From Microcella frigidaquae (lineage in GTDB: Bacteria > Actinomycetota > Actinomycetes > Actinomycetales > Microbacteriaceae): a stretch of DNA of 64,000 bases. The notes under the pieces were generated by a model. That model was not told the DNA's origin. It ran no database searches and saw only the letters and a program-made list of their open reading frames with translations. Location of the stretch: the NCBI RefSeq assembly GCF_014200395.1, contig NZ_JACHBS010000001.1, forward strand, positions 1,736,001 to 1,800,000. The letters run 5' to 3'. The position numbers and the translations under genes are program-made. Shown here piece after piece: positions 17,720-28,366 of this stretch. The first letter of the stretch is position 1; each line of letters starts with the position of its first letter.

Positions 17720-18412
17720 TCAGAGCAACGGAGGGCGTGCTCGGGTCGTGTCCCGCACGGCTATTTCGATCGCCCTCAGCCACTCGCGTCGCGCCTGTTG
17801 CAGGAGCTTCTGTTGCGGCTTCGTCGGTTTCGCGCGGGGTCCGATGAGGTCGAAGACGGCGGCGACATGCTGCGGTAAGTCGTCTCGACTTCCCGCAGTG
17901 GCAGCGGCGAGAACACGGCACGCCATCGACGCGTCGACCCGGGCCTCGAGTAGCCGCACGATCTCGCGTGCATCCTTGAAGCCTTTCTCTGTGTCTGGAC
18001 GGTCGAGCAGCGCCGCGAACTTAGAGATGGTGTGCGCCTCGATGGTGAGCAGCTGCCACCGTGAGCCTTCGAGCCTCTCGGTGTGCTTGGCCAGTTCTTC
18101 TACTCGCAGTCGCAACACGCCGCCCAGTTGCGACTGATGCGGAAGGTAGACGTCGACGTGCACGCCGTCGAACGTGCCGCGCCATTTCGTTCCTTGCAGG
18201 TGTGTTGAGCGCGAGAGCTCAGACAGGGTCGCCTCGATCTTCTGGCGAACAGCATCGGACGCAATGATGAGGTCGATGTCCCGGCTGATCTCACCGCCGA
18301 CGCGGCGTACGGTCGCCCATCCACCGATCAGGATCGAGGGTTCGAGCTCATCGCCGAGAAAGTCAAGCACCTCGAGGAGGTGCCCCTCGTCATCGAACGG
18401 AATCTCAGCCAT
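17720..18412 (-). CDS. AbiEii-like nucleotidyltransferase (putative toxin)
   Basis: A 230-residue protein of the nucleotidyltransferase fold. The motif ILIGGWATVRRVGGEISRDID gives G30-G31-W32 and D45-x-D47, the GG...DxD metal-binding pattern shared by AbiEii/MenT toxins. The rest is helical. In the AbiE (type IV) systems this protein is the toxin and the upstream winged-helix protein is the antitoxin; gene order, 8-bp overlap (ATGGCTGA) and fold agree. Identity with AbiEii proper is not certain, since similar nucleotidyltransferases occur in other toxin-antitoxin types. It is less GC-rich than core genes here. Confidence 0.72.
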   Translation of the reverse strand: MAEIPFDDEGHLLEVLDFLGDELEPSILIGGWATVRRVGGEISRDIDLIIASDAVRQKIEATLSELSRSTHLQGTKWRGTFDGVHVDVYLPHQSQLGGVLRLRVEELAKHTERLEGSRWQLLTIEAHTISKFAALLDRPDTEKGFKDAREIVRLLEARVDASMACRVLAAATAGSRDDLPQHVAAVFDLIGPRAKPTKPQQKLLQQARREWLRAIEIAVRDTTRARPPLL

Positions 18413-19019
18413 TGACTGATTCCGCTCGTGACCAGTCGTCGACGCTGAACCATCGGCGCCAGAGCGCGCGGCGGAACTCGCTGGCTTGCCATCCCGGCTG
18501 CGCGAACAGGTCGGCGTAGGTCTGCCCTCGGCTGGTGTAGCCATCGCCCCAGGCTTCGAGCGTTGTCTCGTCGACGGTGAAGACCAGCGCACCGTCTCCT
18601 TCGGGGAGGAGGGTGAGGTCGCTGCCGGTCGGCACGTAGAGGATGGCCGCGCCGTGATCGGCGATCGTGTTGCGCCCGTCGAGGTGGTGTACGGCCGCCC
18701 GCGTTCCCCCGACGGCGTAGTGTGCAACGCGCTCGGTCAGCTCGTGGGCCGCTTCGAGCGTTGTGGCCGTCGCCTCCCGCAACGTGCGACTGACTGCAAA
18801 CAGTGTGAGCACCCGCTCGGGGTCGGTCACGCTGAAGCCTCCCGCCGGCGGACGATGGCGGGTGACCGCGCCAATCTCGATCGGTCTTGCGAGGGCCTTG
18901 TATGCGAGCTGCTGGCCGACTCCCGCATGCCACGCCAGTTCGGCCGTGCTGGGCCACTCTCGGCGACCGTCGAGAGCATGGTCAACCAGCGTGCGCCAGA
19001 CTGCATCCGTCTGCTTCAT
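18405..19019 (-). CDS. Winged-helix regulator, AbiEi-like antitoxin
   Basis: A 204-residue protein. The N-terminal 60 residues read as a helix-turn-helix (WPSTAELAWHAGVGQQLAYKALARPIEIGAV) followed by a wing-like RHRPPAGGFSV. The C-terminal domain (70-204) has no clear family beyond a likely antitoxin/regulator fold. A GAGGTGA ribosome-binding site lies upstream of ATG 19019, and TAGAAT (plus-strand 19039-19044) fits a -10 box. Three copies of a 17-bp palindrome at 19040-19104 cover the promoter, pointing to autoregulation by this protein. The stop overlaps the toxin start by 8 bp. Confidence 0.65.
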   Translation of the reverse strand: MKQTDAVWRTLVDHALDGRREWPSTAELAWHAGVGQQLAYKALARPIEIGAVTRHRPPAGGFSVTDPERVLTLFAVSRTLREATATTLEAAHELTERVAHYAVGGTRAAVHHLDGRNTIADHGAAILYVPTGSDLTLLPEGDGALVFTVDETTLEAWGDGYTSRGQTYADLFAQPGWQASEFRRALWRRWFSVDDWSRAESVNG

Positions 19020-19039
19020 CTGGTCACCTCGCCTGATCA

Positions 19040-19104
19040 TTCTACCAAAGAGTACAATCCAGACTTTACCATTTGGTAGAAACCAGATTCTACTGATTGG
19101 TAAA
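19040..19104. promoter_or_regulatory. Three-site operator array of the AbiE-like operon
   Basis: Three related 17-bp imperfect palindromes: TTCTACCAAAGAGTACA (19040-19056), TTTACCATTTGGTAGAA (19065-19081) and TTCTACTGATTGGTAAA (19088-19104). Start-to-start spacing is 25 and 23 bp. The shared half-site is TACCA/TGGTA. The first copy overlaps the -10 box of the operon. Confidence 0.7.
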
Positions 19105-19105
19105 C

Positions 19106-19573
19106 TCAGCCGACGGCGCGCCGCACCAGCTCGGTGATGCGCTGCTCTTCGGCCTGCCCGATACTCATGACCGCGAACGACGCCGGCCACATGGCACCGT
19201 CGTCGAGCTGGGCGGTGTCGTTGAACCCGAGCGTCGTGTACCGGGTGTCGAACTTGCTGGCCGGCTGCACGAAGCACAGCACCTTGCCGTCGAGCGCATA
19301 GGCGGGCATGCCGTACCAGGTGCGCGGAGCCAGCTGCGGAGCCGCCGCCATGATCACCTCGTGCAGCGTCGTGGCGAGCGCGCGGTCGCCCTCGTCAGGA
19401 AGCTTCGCGATCGCCTCGAGCAGGTCGTTCAGCTCGGCCTCAGCCTTCGCGGCCCCCTTGGCCCGCTTCGCCTGCGCGCGCAGCTCGGCCGCGCGCTCTT
19501 TCATCGCGGCGCGCTCGTCCGCGGTGAACCCGTCGTTGCCGGTGGATGCTCTGCCCTCAGCCATGAGCCCCAT
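19106..19573 (-). CDS. DUF1801 family protein
   Basis: A 155-residue protein with an N-terminal charged helix (residues 15-50, possible coiled coil). The C-terminal DUF1801/YdhG-like domain is recognisable by the TWYGMPAYALDGKVLCFVQPASKFDTRYTTLGFND stretch. Family members are small soluble proteins of unknown function; some are linked to iron handling. Two in-frame ATGs (19573 and 19564) are possible starts, and neither has a clear ribosome-binding site. It lies between the AbiE operator array and the HNH gene on the same strand. Confidence 0.75.
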   Translation of the reverse strand: MGLMAEGRASTGNDGFTADERAAMKERAAELRAQAKRAKGAAKAEAELNDLLEAIAKLPDEGDRALATTLHEVIMAAAPQLAPRTWYGMPAYALDGKVLCFVQPASKFDTRYTTLGFNDTAQLDDGAMWPASFAVMSIGQAEEQRITELVRRAVG

Positions 19574-19585
19574 AGTGCCACCTGC

Positions 19586-20581
19586 CTAGCTTGGAAGCTT
19601 GGCTCCTTTTGATCGGTTGCATCGCCAACAGAGTGTCTGGAGGTTCTCTTCAGTGCTGAGCCCACCTCTTGAGACGGGGACGATGTGGTCCACCTCCAAG
19701 AGCAGGTGAGGCTCGGCTGCAACTGACACACCGCAATGGAGACACGTGTGCTCATCACGCGTCTTGATCTGGTTTCTCAGCCGTGCGGTCATGAGAGCCC
19801 GTTGACCGGCAGCTGACTTGGCCCACCGGATCTTGGCCGCAAGCGCTTCCGAAAGTGCGTCAAGCGTAGGGGTGTCAAGTGTGATGTTGACCTGTTGGCC
19901 GGAGTTTCCACCGGCAGATACGTACTGAAACTTGTACCTGGGGTAGGGAACCGTGATCGGGGTCAACTCAACCCCAATTAGGCTCCAGAACTCTTTCGAG
20001 TACCGCTTGAGAATGAAGGCCGGCGGTCTCATGCGCGAAAGGATGTCCTGCTCGCGAACATGCGCGTTCTGGATTGCCTCCTCGAGACGGGAGATGTCGG
20101 TCGCGACACGTTGCACGTCCGCGAGGGTCTCCTGGTCGGGCTTTATGGAGAAGTACTTCATGAGGTACTTGATCGGTTCGACACTTGCATTCCTGACCAC
20201 CTGCAGTGACGCGTTGTGAACATGAGGGGCATATTCGGCGACGTTCCTGTCGCGACGGTTGTTCCATGCCGAAGTGTTTTCGAAAGCAGCCAAGTGTGCG
20301 TGTTGACCGCTTGCCGAAGCACCGAGCTCAAAGGATCCCTGCGCCCGAATTTCCTCGACGTACTGAATGACTTCGTTGTGTTCCTTGACGACCGCGGTCG
20401 CGTCGGCGCGGAGTGCCTGGAACTCCTCTGAGCCGAAGTATTTGTTCTTCCTGTAGTTCCAGATGATTGGGTTTCCGCCGAGGACCAGCGCGAGCCCGAG
20501 AAGGAACCCGAAGGGTCCGGCGACTCCGTTCAGGATCACGGGAACCAGTACCAAGAGTGTGATGAAGAGTGGTGTTGGCAA
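19586..20581 (-). CDS. Membrane-anchored HNH endonuclease
   Basis: A 331-residue protein. The N-terminus has two hydrophobic segments (about residues 4-20 and 24-40), followed by a mostly helical region with coiled-coil character (50-180). The C-terminal HNH nuclease is clear: RDEHTCLHCG, LLEVDHIVPVSRGG, then NLQTLCWRCNRSKG, including two CxxC zinc pairs and the catalytic DH. The likely start is TTG 20581 with an AGAGG upstream. The 136-bp gap to the upstream helicase gene contains TAACCT (plus-strand 20648-20653), a possible own promoter. Membrane anchoring of an HNH nuclease beside a helicase-nuclease suggests phage or plasmid defence; this is an inference. Confidence 0.8.
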   Translation of the reverse strand: MPTPLFITLLVLVPVILNGVAGPFGFLLGLALVLGGNPIIWNYRKNKYFGSEEFQALRADATAVVKEHNEVIQYVEEIRAQGSFELGASASGQHAHLAAFENTSAWNNRRDRNVAEYAPHVHNASLQVVRNASVEPIKYLMKYFSIKPDQETLADVQRVATDISRLEEAIQNAHVREQDILSRMRPPAFILKRYSKEFWSLIGVELTPITVPYPRYKFQYVSAGGNSGQQVNITLDTPTLDALSEALAAKIRWAKSAAGQRALMTARLRNQIKTRDEHTCLHCGVSVAAEPHLLLEVDHIVPVSRGGLSTEENLQTLCWRCNRSKGAKLPS

Positions 20582-20717
20582 AGAGGCCTCTTGTTCTTTG
20601 GTGGGACGAGGTGCTTTACGTCATGACTGAAACTCACGACGGGCGCTAGGTTACACTCCGCGTCCGCCACCGTCTTGTGCCGACGGGGTTATCAAGGGGG
20701 TTCTCTCTTGGGAATGG

Positions 20718-23648
20718 CTACTCGGTTATCGACGGCTGGAAGTAGTCGAACAAGCCCTGTGGAATGGGGTCATCGAACAGAAGCGTGACTCGGACCACCG
20801 GGATTGACTCGTTGTTCTTGTCGGACATCGACGTTTGGAACGCGTTCGTCGCCTGGGCCCGACCCAGGTAGAAGAAGTCCGTACCGTCGTTGTCGTCCTT
20901 CTTCGCGAAGACATTAATCTCGACCGAGTTGCTCACGATCGCCTTGACCTCGGCGCTGTCGAGCGTTCGGCGGCTGCGCGTAAACCACGTCATGGTTCGC
21001 GTGTCGATGAGCTGATCCTCGTACTGCGTGCTCGCCGTCACATCTTCTGCCTTGTGATACGTCACGAAGATCGGGCACGTTCGAGTGTCAGCGTCGACCT
21101 TGTAGCCGAAGATCGTGCCCATCATGTTCGACCGCCAGCGGAGTAGCCGAGACGCGTCTTTGCGGGAGTACTGACGTCCAACGCTGAACGGCTCGGCATC
21201 GCCGTACTTGCGGGGAATGATCGAACGGGCTGTCCAGAGCAGATCGTGGATTTCGTTGTGGAAGTCGTGACTGGTCTCCAGGTTGAGGCGGAACACATCG
21301 CCAAGTCGATACTGGCCGTCGTCGCTGCGAGTAACCGGACTGGTTCCATATCGCGATCGCTCTGCTTCGGTGAGGAACTGAAACGTGAGCGTTCTCAGCG
21401 CGCTCATCGTGAGTTCCATATCTGCCTCGTCACCGACGGCGGCTGTGCGCTGTGACAGTTCCTTGAGCGGGAGCGGCCTTCCTCTCAGGAGTTCAAAGAG
21501 CACTTCCGTTTCGGCAAGCCGCTTTGCTGCAAGGACCTCGTTTCCGAGGAAGTCGAGCATCCGCGATTGCTCGTCGGTGAGCTTGTTGTCAACCCTTAAG
21601 GTACGGCGGAGGAGCTCCGGGTAGTGCTTCAGGCTTGTTGCGAGGACGACCGGGTCGGTCGAGTCAGACTCCGCGAAGTCGATGAGGCGTGGCGTCCGCC
21701 CGAGCCGGGATCTCATGGCTTCCAGCGAAGGCTTGAGTAATGCGGCACTGCTGAGTTTCGTCACGGCGACGGAGTCGAGTACGCGCTTTTGGGCGATCCT
21801 GTCGAAGCGAATACTTGAGATGTTTGCGAGCACTCCGCGTTCCTCAGCTTCGATCAGCCGGCGCCGGAGTGACTCCTTGTCCTGCGAGTTATCACCAAAG
21901 AGGGCGATCGGGATGAGGTAGTTGTTCGTGTAGTTCCCGATGAAGTCGATGACGATCGTGTAGTCCTTTGCGGGTGCCTTGCGCAGACCACGCCCGAGTT
22001 GTTGGACGAACACGATGGCTGACTTGGTCTGTCGAAGCATCACCACTTGATTGACCGAAGGTATGTCCACGCCCTCGTTGAAGATGTCCACTGTAAGGAT
22101 GTAGTCGAGCTCTCCGCGCTCGAGCTTGTCGACTGTCTGCAGTCGTTCATCGACGGAGTGCACCCCCGAAAGCGCGACGGTCCTGAGCGGCCTGCCGTGA
22201 AGGGTCAGTCTGTTCAGTTCGTTGGAGAGAGCCGTTGCCTCGTCGACTCTGCTGCAGAAGATCAGGCCTTTGGGAGAGGTGCCCGCATGACCGTAGAGCT
22301 CGAGATTTCGAACCACATGTTCTGCTCGCAGCCGCGAAGCTAGACGCTCGATCGTTGTCGCGTCGTCGGTCGTCGTTCCGTCTTCGAACTCAACGTCAGC
22401 AACACCGAAGTAGTGGAACGGCGCGAGCATGTCGGCTTCGAGGGCAGCCTGAAGACGAATCTCGTAGGCGACGTTGTAGTTGAAGAGTTCGAATACATCC
22501 GACTGATCCGAGCGTTCGGGTGTCGCCGTCAGGCCGATTGTGAAGGCCGGCTTCAGGTGGTCCATGACCCGTCGGTACGACTGCGCCCCGACGTGGTGCG
22601 ACTCGTCGACGACGACGTAGTCAAACTCGTCTGGGCTCACACTGTCCAGAACGTCTAGCCGGGACAGCGACTGAATGGTGGCGAAGACGAAGCGCTTGTC
22701 TGTCTGCCTGCTGCCGCCGGCGAGCTTCCCAACCTCCTGTGCCGAGATCCCGAGAAGATTCGTGAATTCTTGGATGGCTCGATCGAGAATCTGCTCCCGG
22801 TGGACGATGAACAGGAAGCGTTCTGGCTTAACTATTCCTACGTGGAAGGCGGCCAGCGCAGTCTTGCCCGTTCCGGTCGCGGATACGACGAGAACCTTGC
22901 TCTTCCCTTCCGCGCGCATGCGTTCGATTGCCGCCAGCGCTTCCCGCTGCATAGCGTTGGGTTCGAACCGTGCCACGACGGATTCGGATCCTGTTGGTGA
23001 TTCGATAGGGGTCGGAGCTTCGGCCACCTTGCCGGGCGTCCAGACGGTGGTCGGTCGTGGGCGTGTTTCGTACTCCGCGATCCACTCCGTAGTGAGGTCC
23101 AGGGAGTTCTCTAATTGCTCGAGCTCGAGCTCGTCGAGCTGGCGGGAGAGATTGCTCTGAGGCGACCCCGAGACCTTTATGTTCCACTCAAGGTTCGCTA
23201 CGAGAGCGGACTCCGTCAGGTTGGCGCTGCCGAACAGCGCCACCGATCGGTCGGGCCGACGGAAGATGTACCCCTTGGCGTGGAAAGCCTTGCTCGAGTG
23301 AATTCGAGCGGAGACCCCCACTTTCTCGAGTGCCTTCAGCTCCTTGAACACGCCGGGGCTGTTGAAGCCCAGGTAGTCGGAAGTGACGATCGTGCCCGTG
23401 CCGCGGAAGTCCACAAGTTCCTGTTTGAGGAGAGTAAGTGCTCTCGGCGTCACAAATGCGACGGAGAACAGAAAGCGCTCGGCGTGCTTCAGTTCACGGC
23501 GCAGCACTCGAAGCACGGATGAGTTCTCGTTGTTGAGCACGACCTCCGGGTTGAGGTTGTGCGGCACGAGGGCGGACTCGAGCAAGTAGCCGAACTCGGT
23601 CTCCCGACCCAGCGGCGACTTCCAGAAGTCCTCGCGGGGTTCAGACAC
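20718..23648 (-). CDS. PLD nuclease-SF2 helicase-DUF3427 protein
   Basis: A 976-residue protein. Residues 40-160 form a phospholipase-D-like nuclease domain with FHAKGYIF (H123, K125) and GSAN (140-143), a single HKD motif. Residues 225-600 are an SF2 DEAD/DEAH helicase: Walker A SATGTGKTAL (256-265), VVVDESHH (346-352), GLTATPER, and motif VI QQLGRGLRKA. The C-terminal part (about 690-970) fits DUF3427 (IFGYKVDADTRTCPIFVTYHKAE, then DTRTMTWFTRSRRTL). The architecture is common in defence islands and resembles type III restriction helicases without a methyltransferase. The GTG start overlaps the Nudix stop by 8 bp (GTGTCTGA). Confidence 0.88.
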   Translation of the reverse strand: MSEPREDFWKSPLGRETEFGYLLESALVPHNLNPEVVLNNENSSVLRVLRRELKHAERFLFSVAFVTPRALTLLKQELVDFRGTGTIVTSDYLGFNSPGVFKELKALEKVGVSARIHSSKAFHAKGYIFRRPDRSVALFGSANLTESALVANLEWNIKVSGSPQSNLSRQLDELELEQLENSLDLTTEWIAEYETRPRPTTVWTPGKVAEAPTPIESPTGSESVVARFEPNAMQREALAAIERMRAEGKSKVLVVSATGTGKTALAAFHVGIVKPERFLFIVHREQILDRAIQEFTNLLGISAQEVGKLAGGSRQTDKRFVFATIQSLSRLDVLDSVSPDEFDYVVVDESHHVGAQSYRRVMDHLKPAFTIGLTATPERSDQSDVFELFNYNVAYEIRLQAALEADMLAPFHYFGVADVEFEDGTTTDDATTIERLASRLRAEHVVRNLELYGHAGTSPKGLIFCSRVDEATALSNELNRLTLHGRPLRTVALSGVHSVDERLQTVDKLERGELDYILTVDIFNEGVDIPSVNQVVMLRQTKSAIVFVQQLGRGLRKAPAKDYTIVIDFIGNYTNNYLIPIALFGDNSQDKESLRRRLIEAEERGVLANISSIRFDRIAQKRVLDSVAVTKLSSAALLKPSLEAMRSRLGRTPRLIDFAESDSTDPVVLATSLKHYPELLRRTLRVDNKLTDEQSRMLDFLGNEVLAAKRLAETEVLFELLRGRPLPLKELSQRTAAVGDEADMELTMSALRTLTFQFLTEAERSRYGTSPVTRSDDGQYRLGDVFRLNLETSHDFHNEIHDLLWTARSIIPRKYGDAEPFSVGRQYSRKDASRLLRWRSNMMGTIFGYKVDADTRTCPIFVTYHKAEDVTASTQYEDQLIDTRTMTWFTRSRRTLDSAEVKAIVSNSVEINVFAKKDDNDGTDFFYLGRAQATNAFQTSMSDKNNESIPVVRVTLLFDDPIPQGLFDYFQPSITE

Positions 23649-24036
23649 CAGCTGCTCGCAGCTTCTCTACGGCTGGGATGTCCGCAGGTGCCCATTCGAG
23701 AGTGTCGAGTGCCTCGACAGGCAGCCACCGTTCTTCCGCATGCTCATTCGACTGCGGCTCGCCGGCGACGAGCTCGCATATGAACGTCGCGAGAGTAATC
23801 ACCGCGAAGTCGTACTCGTGGGTGGTTGTTTCGACGGGCTGCAACACAGAGATCTCACATCCGAGCTCCTCGTTGATCTCTCGGATGAGAGCGTCGGCGA
23901 ACGACTCGTCTTTCTCGACCTTGCCGCCGGGGAACTCCCACATCCCAGGTAGCGCCCCACTGAGGCCGCGACGAGCGCAGTAGACCAGGCCGTCACGGAC
24001 GATGACCGCCCCAACCACGGTGATGTGCTTCTTCAT
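23641..24036 (-). CDS. Nudix hydrolase, (deoxy)nucleoside triphosphate pyrophosphohydrolase type
   Basis: A 131-residue MutT-like enzyme. The complete Nudix box GKVEKDESFADALIREINEELG is readable (GX5EX7REUXEEXGU pattern), preceded by the typical VVGAVIVRDGLVYCARR start. It would hydrolyse a (d)NTP such as an oxidised one. ATG 24036 has GAGGG 4 bases upstream; a GTG at 24063 is an alternative. The 8-bp overlap with the helicase gene shows that both belong to one operon, so a role in nucleotide processing for that system is more likely than general sanitising. Confidence 0.88.
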   Translation of the reverse strand: MKKHITVVGAVIVRDGLVYCARRGLSGALPGMWEFPGGKVEKDESFADALIREINEELGCEISVLQPVETTTHEYDFAVITLATFICELVAGEPQSNEHAEERWLPVEALDTLEWAPADIPAVEKLRAAGV

Positions 24037-24159
24037 CGACCCTCGCTCGTCTTCATTCACCACAGTCTTGACGATAGGAGTGACATGGCCATAGGTACGG
24101 GAGGACGCTCAGGTTCTGAGGTGCCGCGTCGCCTCGCTCACACGTCGACGCAACGGAAA

Positions 24160-24189
24160 GGGCCGGGGCCTCCGTGGAGACCCCGGCCC
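24160..24189 (-). terminator. Terminator of katG
   Basis: A stem of 14 bp with one mismatch (24160-24173 with 24176-24189). On the minus strand it is followed by TTTCC. It lies 30 bases after the katG stop codon. Confidence 0.75.
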
Positions 24190-24218
24190 GAGCATCCTGC
24201 AGCCGGACGCGGCGGCGG

Positions 24219-26623
<2,405 letters not shown>

Positions 26624-26681
26624 GTGGGGCGGTGACGCCCCGTACGGAACAAGCCCCCTCCGAGGAGAGGGCCCGTCGCCG

Positions 26682-26758
26682 TGGCGACCCTGACGGGACT
26701 TGAACCCGCGACCTCCGCCGTGACAGGGCGGCACGCTAACCAACTGCGCTACAGGGCC
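26682..26758 (-). tRNA. tRNA-Asp (GTC)
   Basis: A 77-base cloverleaf with encoded CCA. Acceptor stem GGCCCTG/CAGGGTC, anticodon arm CCGCC-CTGTCAC-GGCGG with anticodon GTC, and TYC loop GTTCAAGTC. Second gene of the cluster. Confidence 0.94.
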
Positions 26759-26787
26759 TTGCAGATATTCAATTGTAGGGCTGTTCG

Positions 26788-26860
26788 TGACCCCAACGGG
26801 ATTCGAACCCGTGCTGCCGCCGTGAAAGGGCGGTGTCCTAGGCCACTAAACGATGGGGCC
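26788..26860 (-). tRNA. tRNA-Glu (TTC)
   Basis: A 73-base cloverleaf without an encoded CCA (the sequence after the discriminator A is CGAACA). Acceptor stem GGCCCCA/TGGGGTC, anticodon arm CCGCC-CTTTCAC-GGCGG with anticodon TTC. First gene of the cluster. The 291-bp stretch to the next gene holds no further clear feature. Confidence 0.93.
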
Positions 26861-27151
26861 GTGGTGGCGCGAGCCGCACAGCAACCGGTGCACCAGCATA
26901 CGGGTCGGGGGGCGACTTCGCCAATCGGGTTCGGCGACGGTCCGGGTGACCTCCCGGCCGGCGGGGGCGCGGCGGGCTAGCGTCGCGGGCAGGATGCCCG
27001 AGCAGGGCTCGGCGAGCGGCACGCCCCCGCGGGGCGCGCCGCGCCTGGTCGTGGCGAGCATCCGTTGGTACTATTGTCAATGGTGCTGGTGTGAGAGTTG
27101 TGACATAACGAAACGATGTCAGGACGACCACCTCGGCCAGAGGGGAAAGTC

Positions 27152-28357
27152 ATGCGGGCAACATCACGTCGGGGGACGGCGATCGTCGCGGCGCTCGCCG
27201 CTGCCGCCCTGCTCGCGACCGGCACCATCGCCGTCACCGAGAAGCCCGCCTACGCCGTCGACTACCCCTCCTGGAACGACGTGCTCGAGGCCCGCCGCGA
27301 TGTCGCGCGCGCCCAGCAGAAGATCAAGGAGATCCGCGCCGCGATCGAGGCCATCACGGCCGAGGTCGAGCGCACGCAGGCCATCGCCCAGGAGAAGGGC
27401 GACATCTACTACGAGGCCCAGATCGCCTTCGACGAGGCCGCCTACACCGCCGAGCAGCTGCAGGCCCAGGCCGACGAGGCCCAGGCGCGCGCCGATGCCT
27501 CGAAGCTGCGGGCGGGCCAGTTCGTCGCCGAGCTCGCGCGCTCGGGCGGCGGCGACCTGTCGGCCTCGCTGCTGACCAACCCCGGCCAGGCCGACGAGCT
27601 GCTCTCGCGCCTCGGCTTCGCCAGCAAGATCACCGAGCAGGCCGAGGGCATCTACGCCGCGGCCCTGCAAGACCAGAACGCGGCGCAGTCGTTCACCGAG
27701 CAGGCCAACGTGGCCAAGGGCATCCGCGACGAGCTGCGCGCCGAGGCCGAGGCCGCCTATCAGGAGGCGCAGGCCGCCGCCCAGGAGGCGCAGACCGCCC
27801 TGATCGCTCAGCAGGAGAACCAGGCGCGCCTCGAGGCGCAGCTGGCCGTGCTGGTCGAGAACCGCGACGCCACCGAGAAGGACTACCAGGCGGGCGTGCG
27901 CGCCCAGTACGGCGCCGGCTCGAACGTCGACGCCGGCCAGATCGTCAGCGGCTGGGTCGTGCCGGTGAGCGGCTACATCACCTCGCCCTACGGCACGCGC
28001 GTGCACCCCCTCTACGGGAATGTGTCGTTCCACTCGGGCACCGACATCGCGGCCAGCTGCGGTCGCCCCATCTATGCGGCCTCCAGCGGCACCATCACGT
28101 ACGCCGGCTGGAGCGGCGGCTACGGCAACTTCGTGCGCATCGACCACGGCAACGGATTGACCTCGGCGTACGCACACATCCAGCCGGGCGGCATCCTCGT
28201 GCAGCAGGGCCAGGAGGTCGTCGTCGGGCAGCAAATCGCCAAGATCGGCACCACCGGCCTCTCCACGGGGTGCCACACGCATCTCGAGATCCGCACCAAC
28301 GGCAACCCGCAAGACCCCGTGCCGTTCCTGCGCAGCAAGGGGCTCACCATTGGGTAG
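27152..28357 (+). CDS. Secreted M23 peptidase with coiled-coil domain
   Basis: A 401-residue exported protein. A signal peptide (basic start, LAAAALLATG core, cleavage near AYA-VD) is followed by a long Ala/Glu-rich coiled coil (about residues 40-255). A C-terminal LytM/M23 domain (about 275-395) has the zinc ligands FHSGTDIAA (H, D) and HTHLEI (HxH). Such proteins cleave peptidoglycan cross-bridges or activate amidases during division, like EnvC/NlpD or RipA-type partners. A GAGGGGAAAG ribosome-binding site precedes ATG 27152. The downstream NlpC/P60 gene has a paralogous N-terminal coiled coil. Confidence 0.92.
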   Translation: MRATSRRGTAIVAALAAAALLATGTIAVTEKPAYAVDYPSWNDVLEARRDVARAQQKIKEIRAAIEAITAEVERTQAIAQEKGDIYYEAQIAFDEAAYTAEQLQAQADEAQARADASKLRAGQFVAELARSGGGDLSASLLTNPGQADELLSRLGFASKITEQAEGIYAAALQDQNAAQSFTEQANVAKGIRDELRAEAEAAYQEAQAAAQEAQTALIAQQENQARLEAQLAVLVENRDATEKDYQAGVRAQYGAGSNVDAGQIVSGWVVPVSGYITSPYGTRVHPLYGNVSFHSGTDIAASCGRPIYAASSGTITYAGWSGGYGNFVRIDHGNGLTSAYAHIQPGGILVQQGQEVVVGQQIAKIGTTGLSTGCHTHLEIRTNGNPQDPVPFLRSKGLTIG

Positions 28358-28366
28358 ACGCGTCTG

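Noticed and set aside
28270..28366. Separate start for the frame carrying the NlpC/P60 domain upstream of 28367.
   Set aside because: That frame runs antisense in sense to the M23 gene end and is Arg-rich nonsense until about 29000; the true N-terminus is in the other frame, followed by a frameshift.
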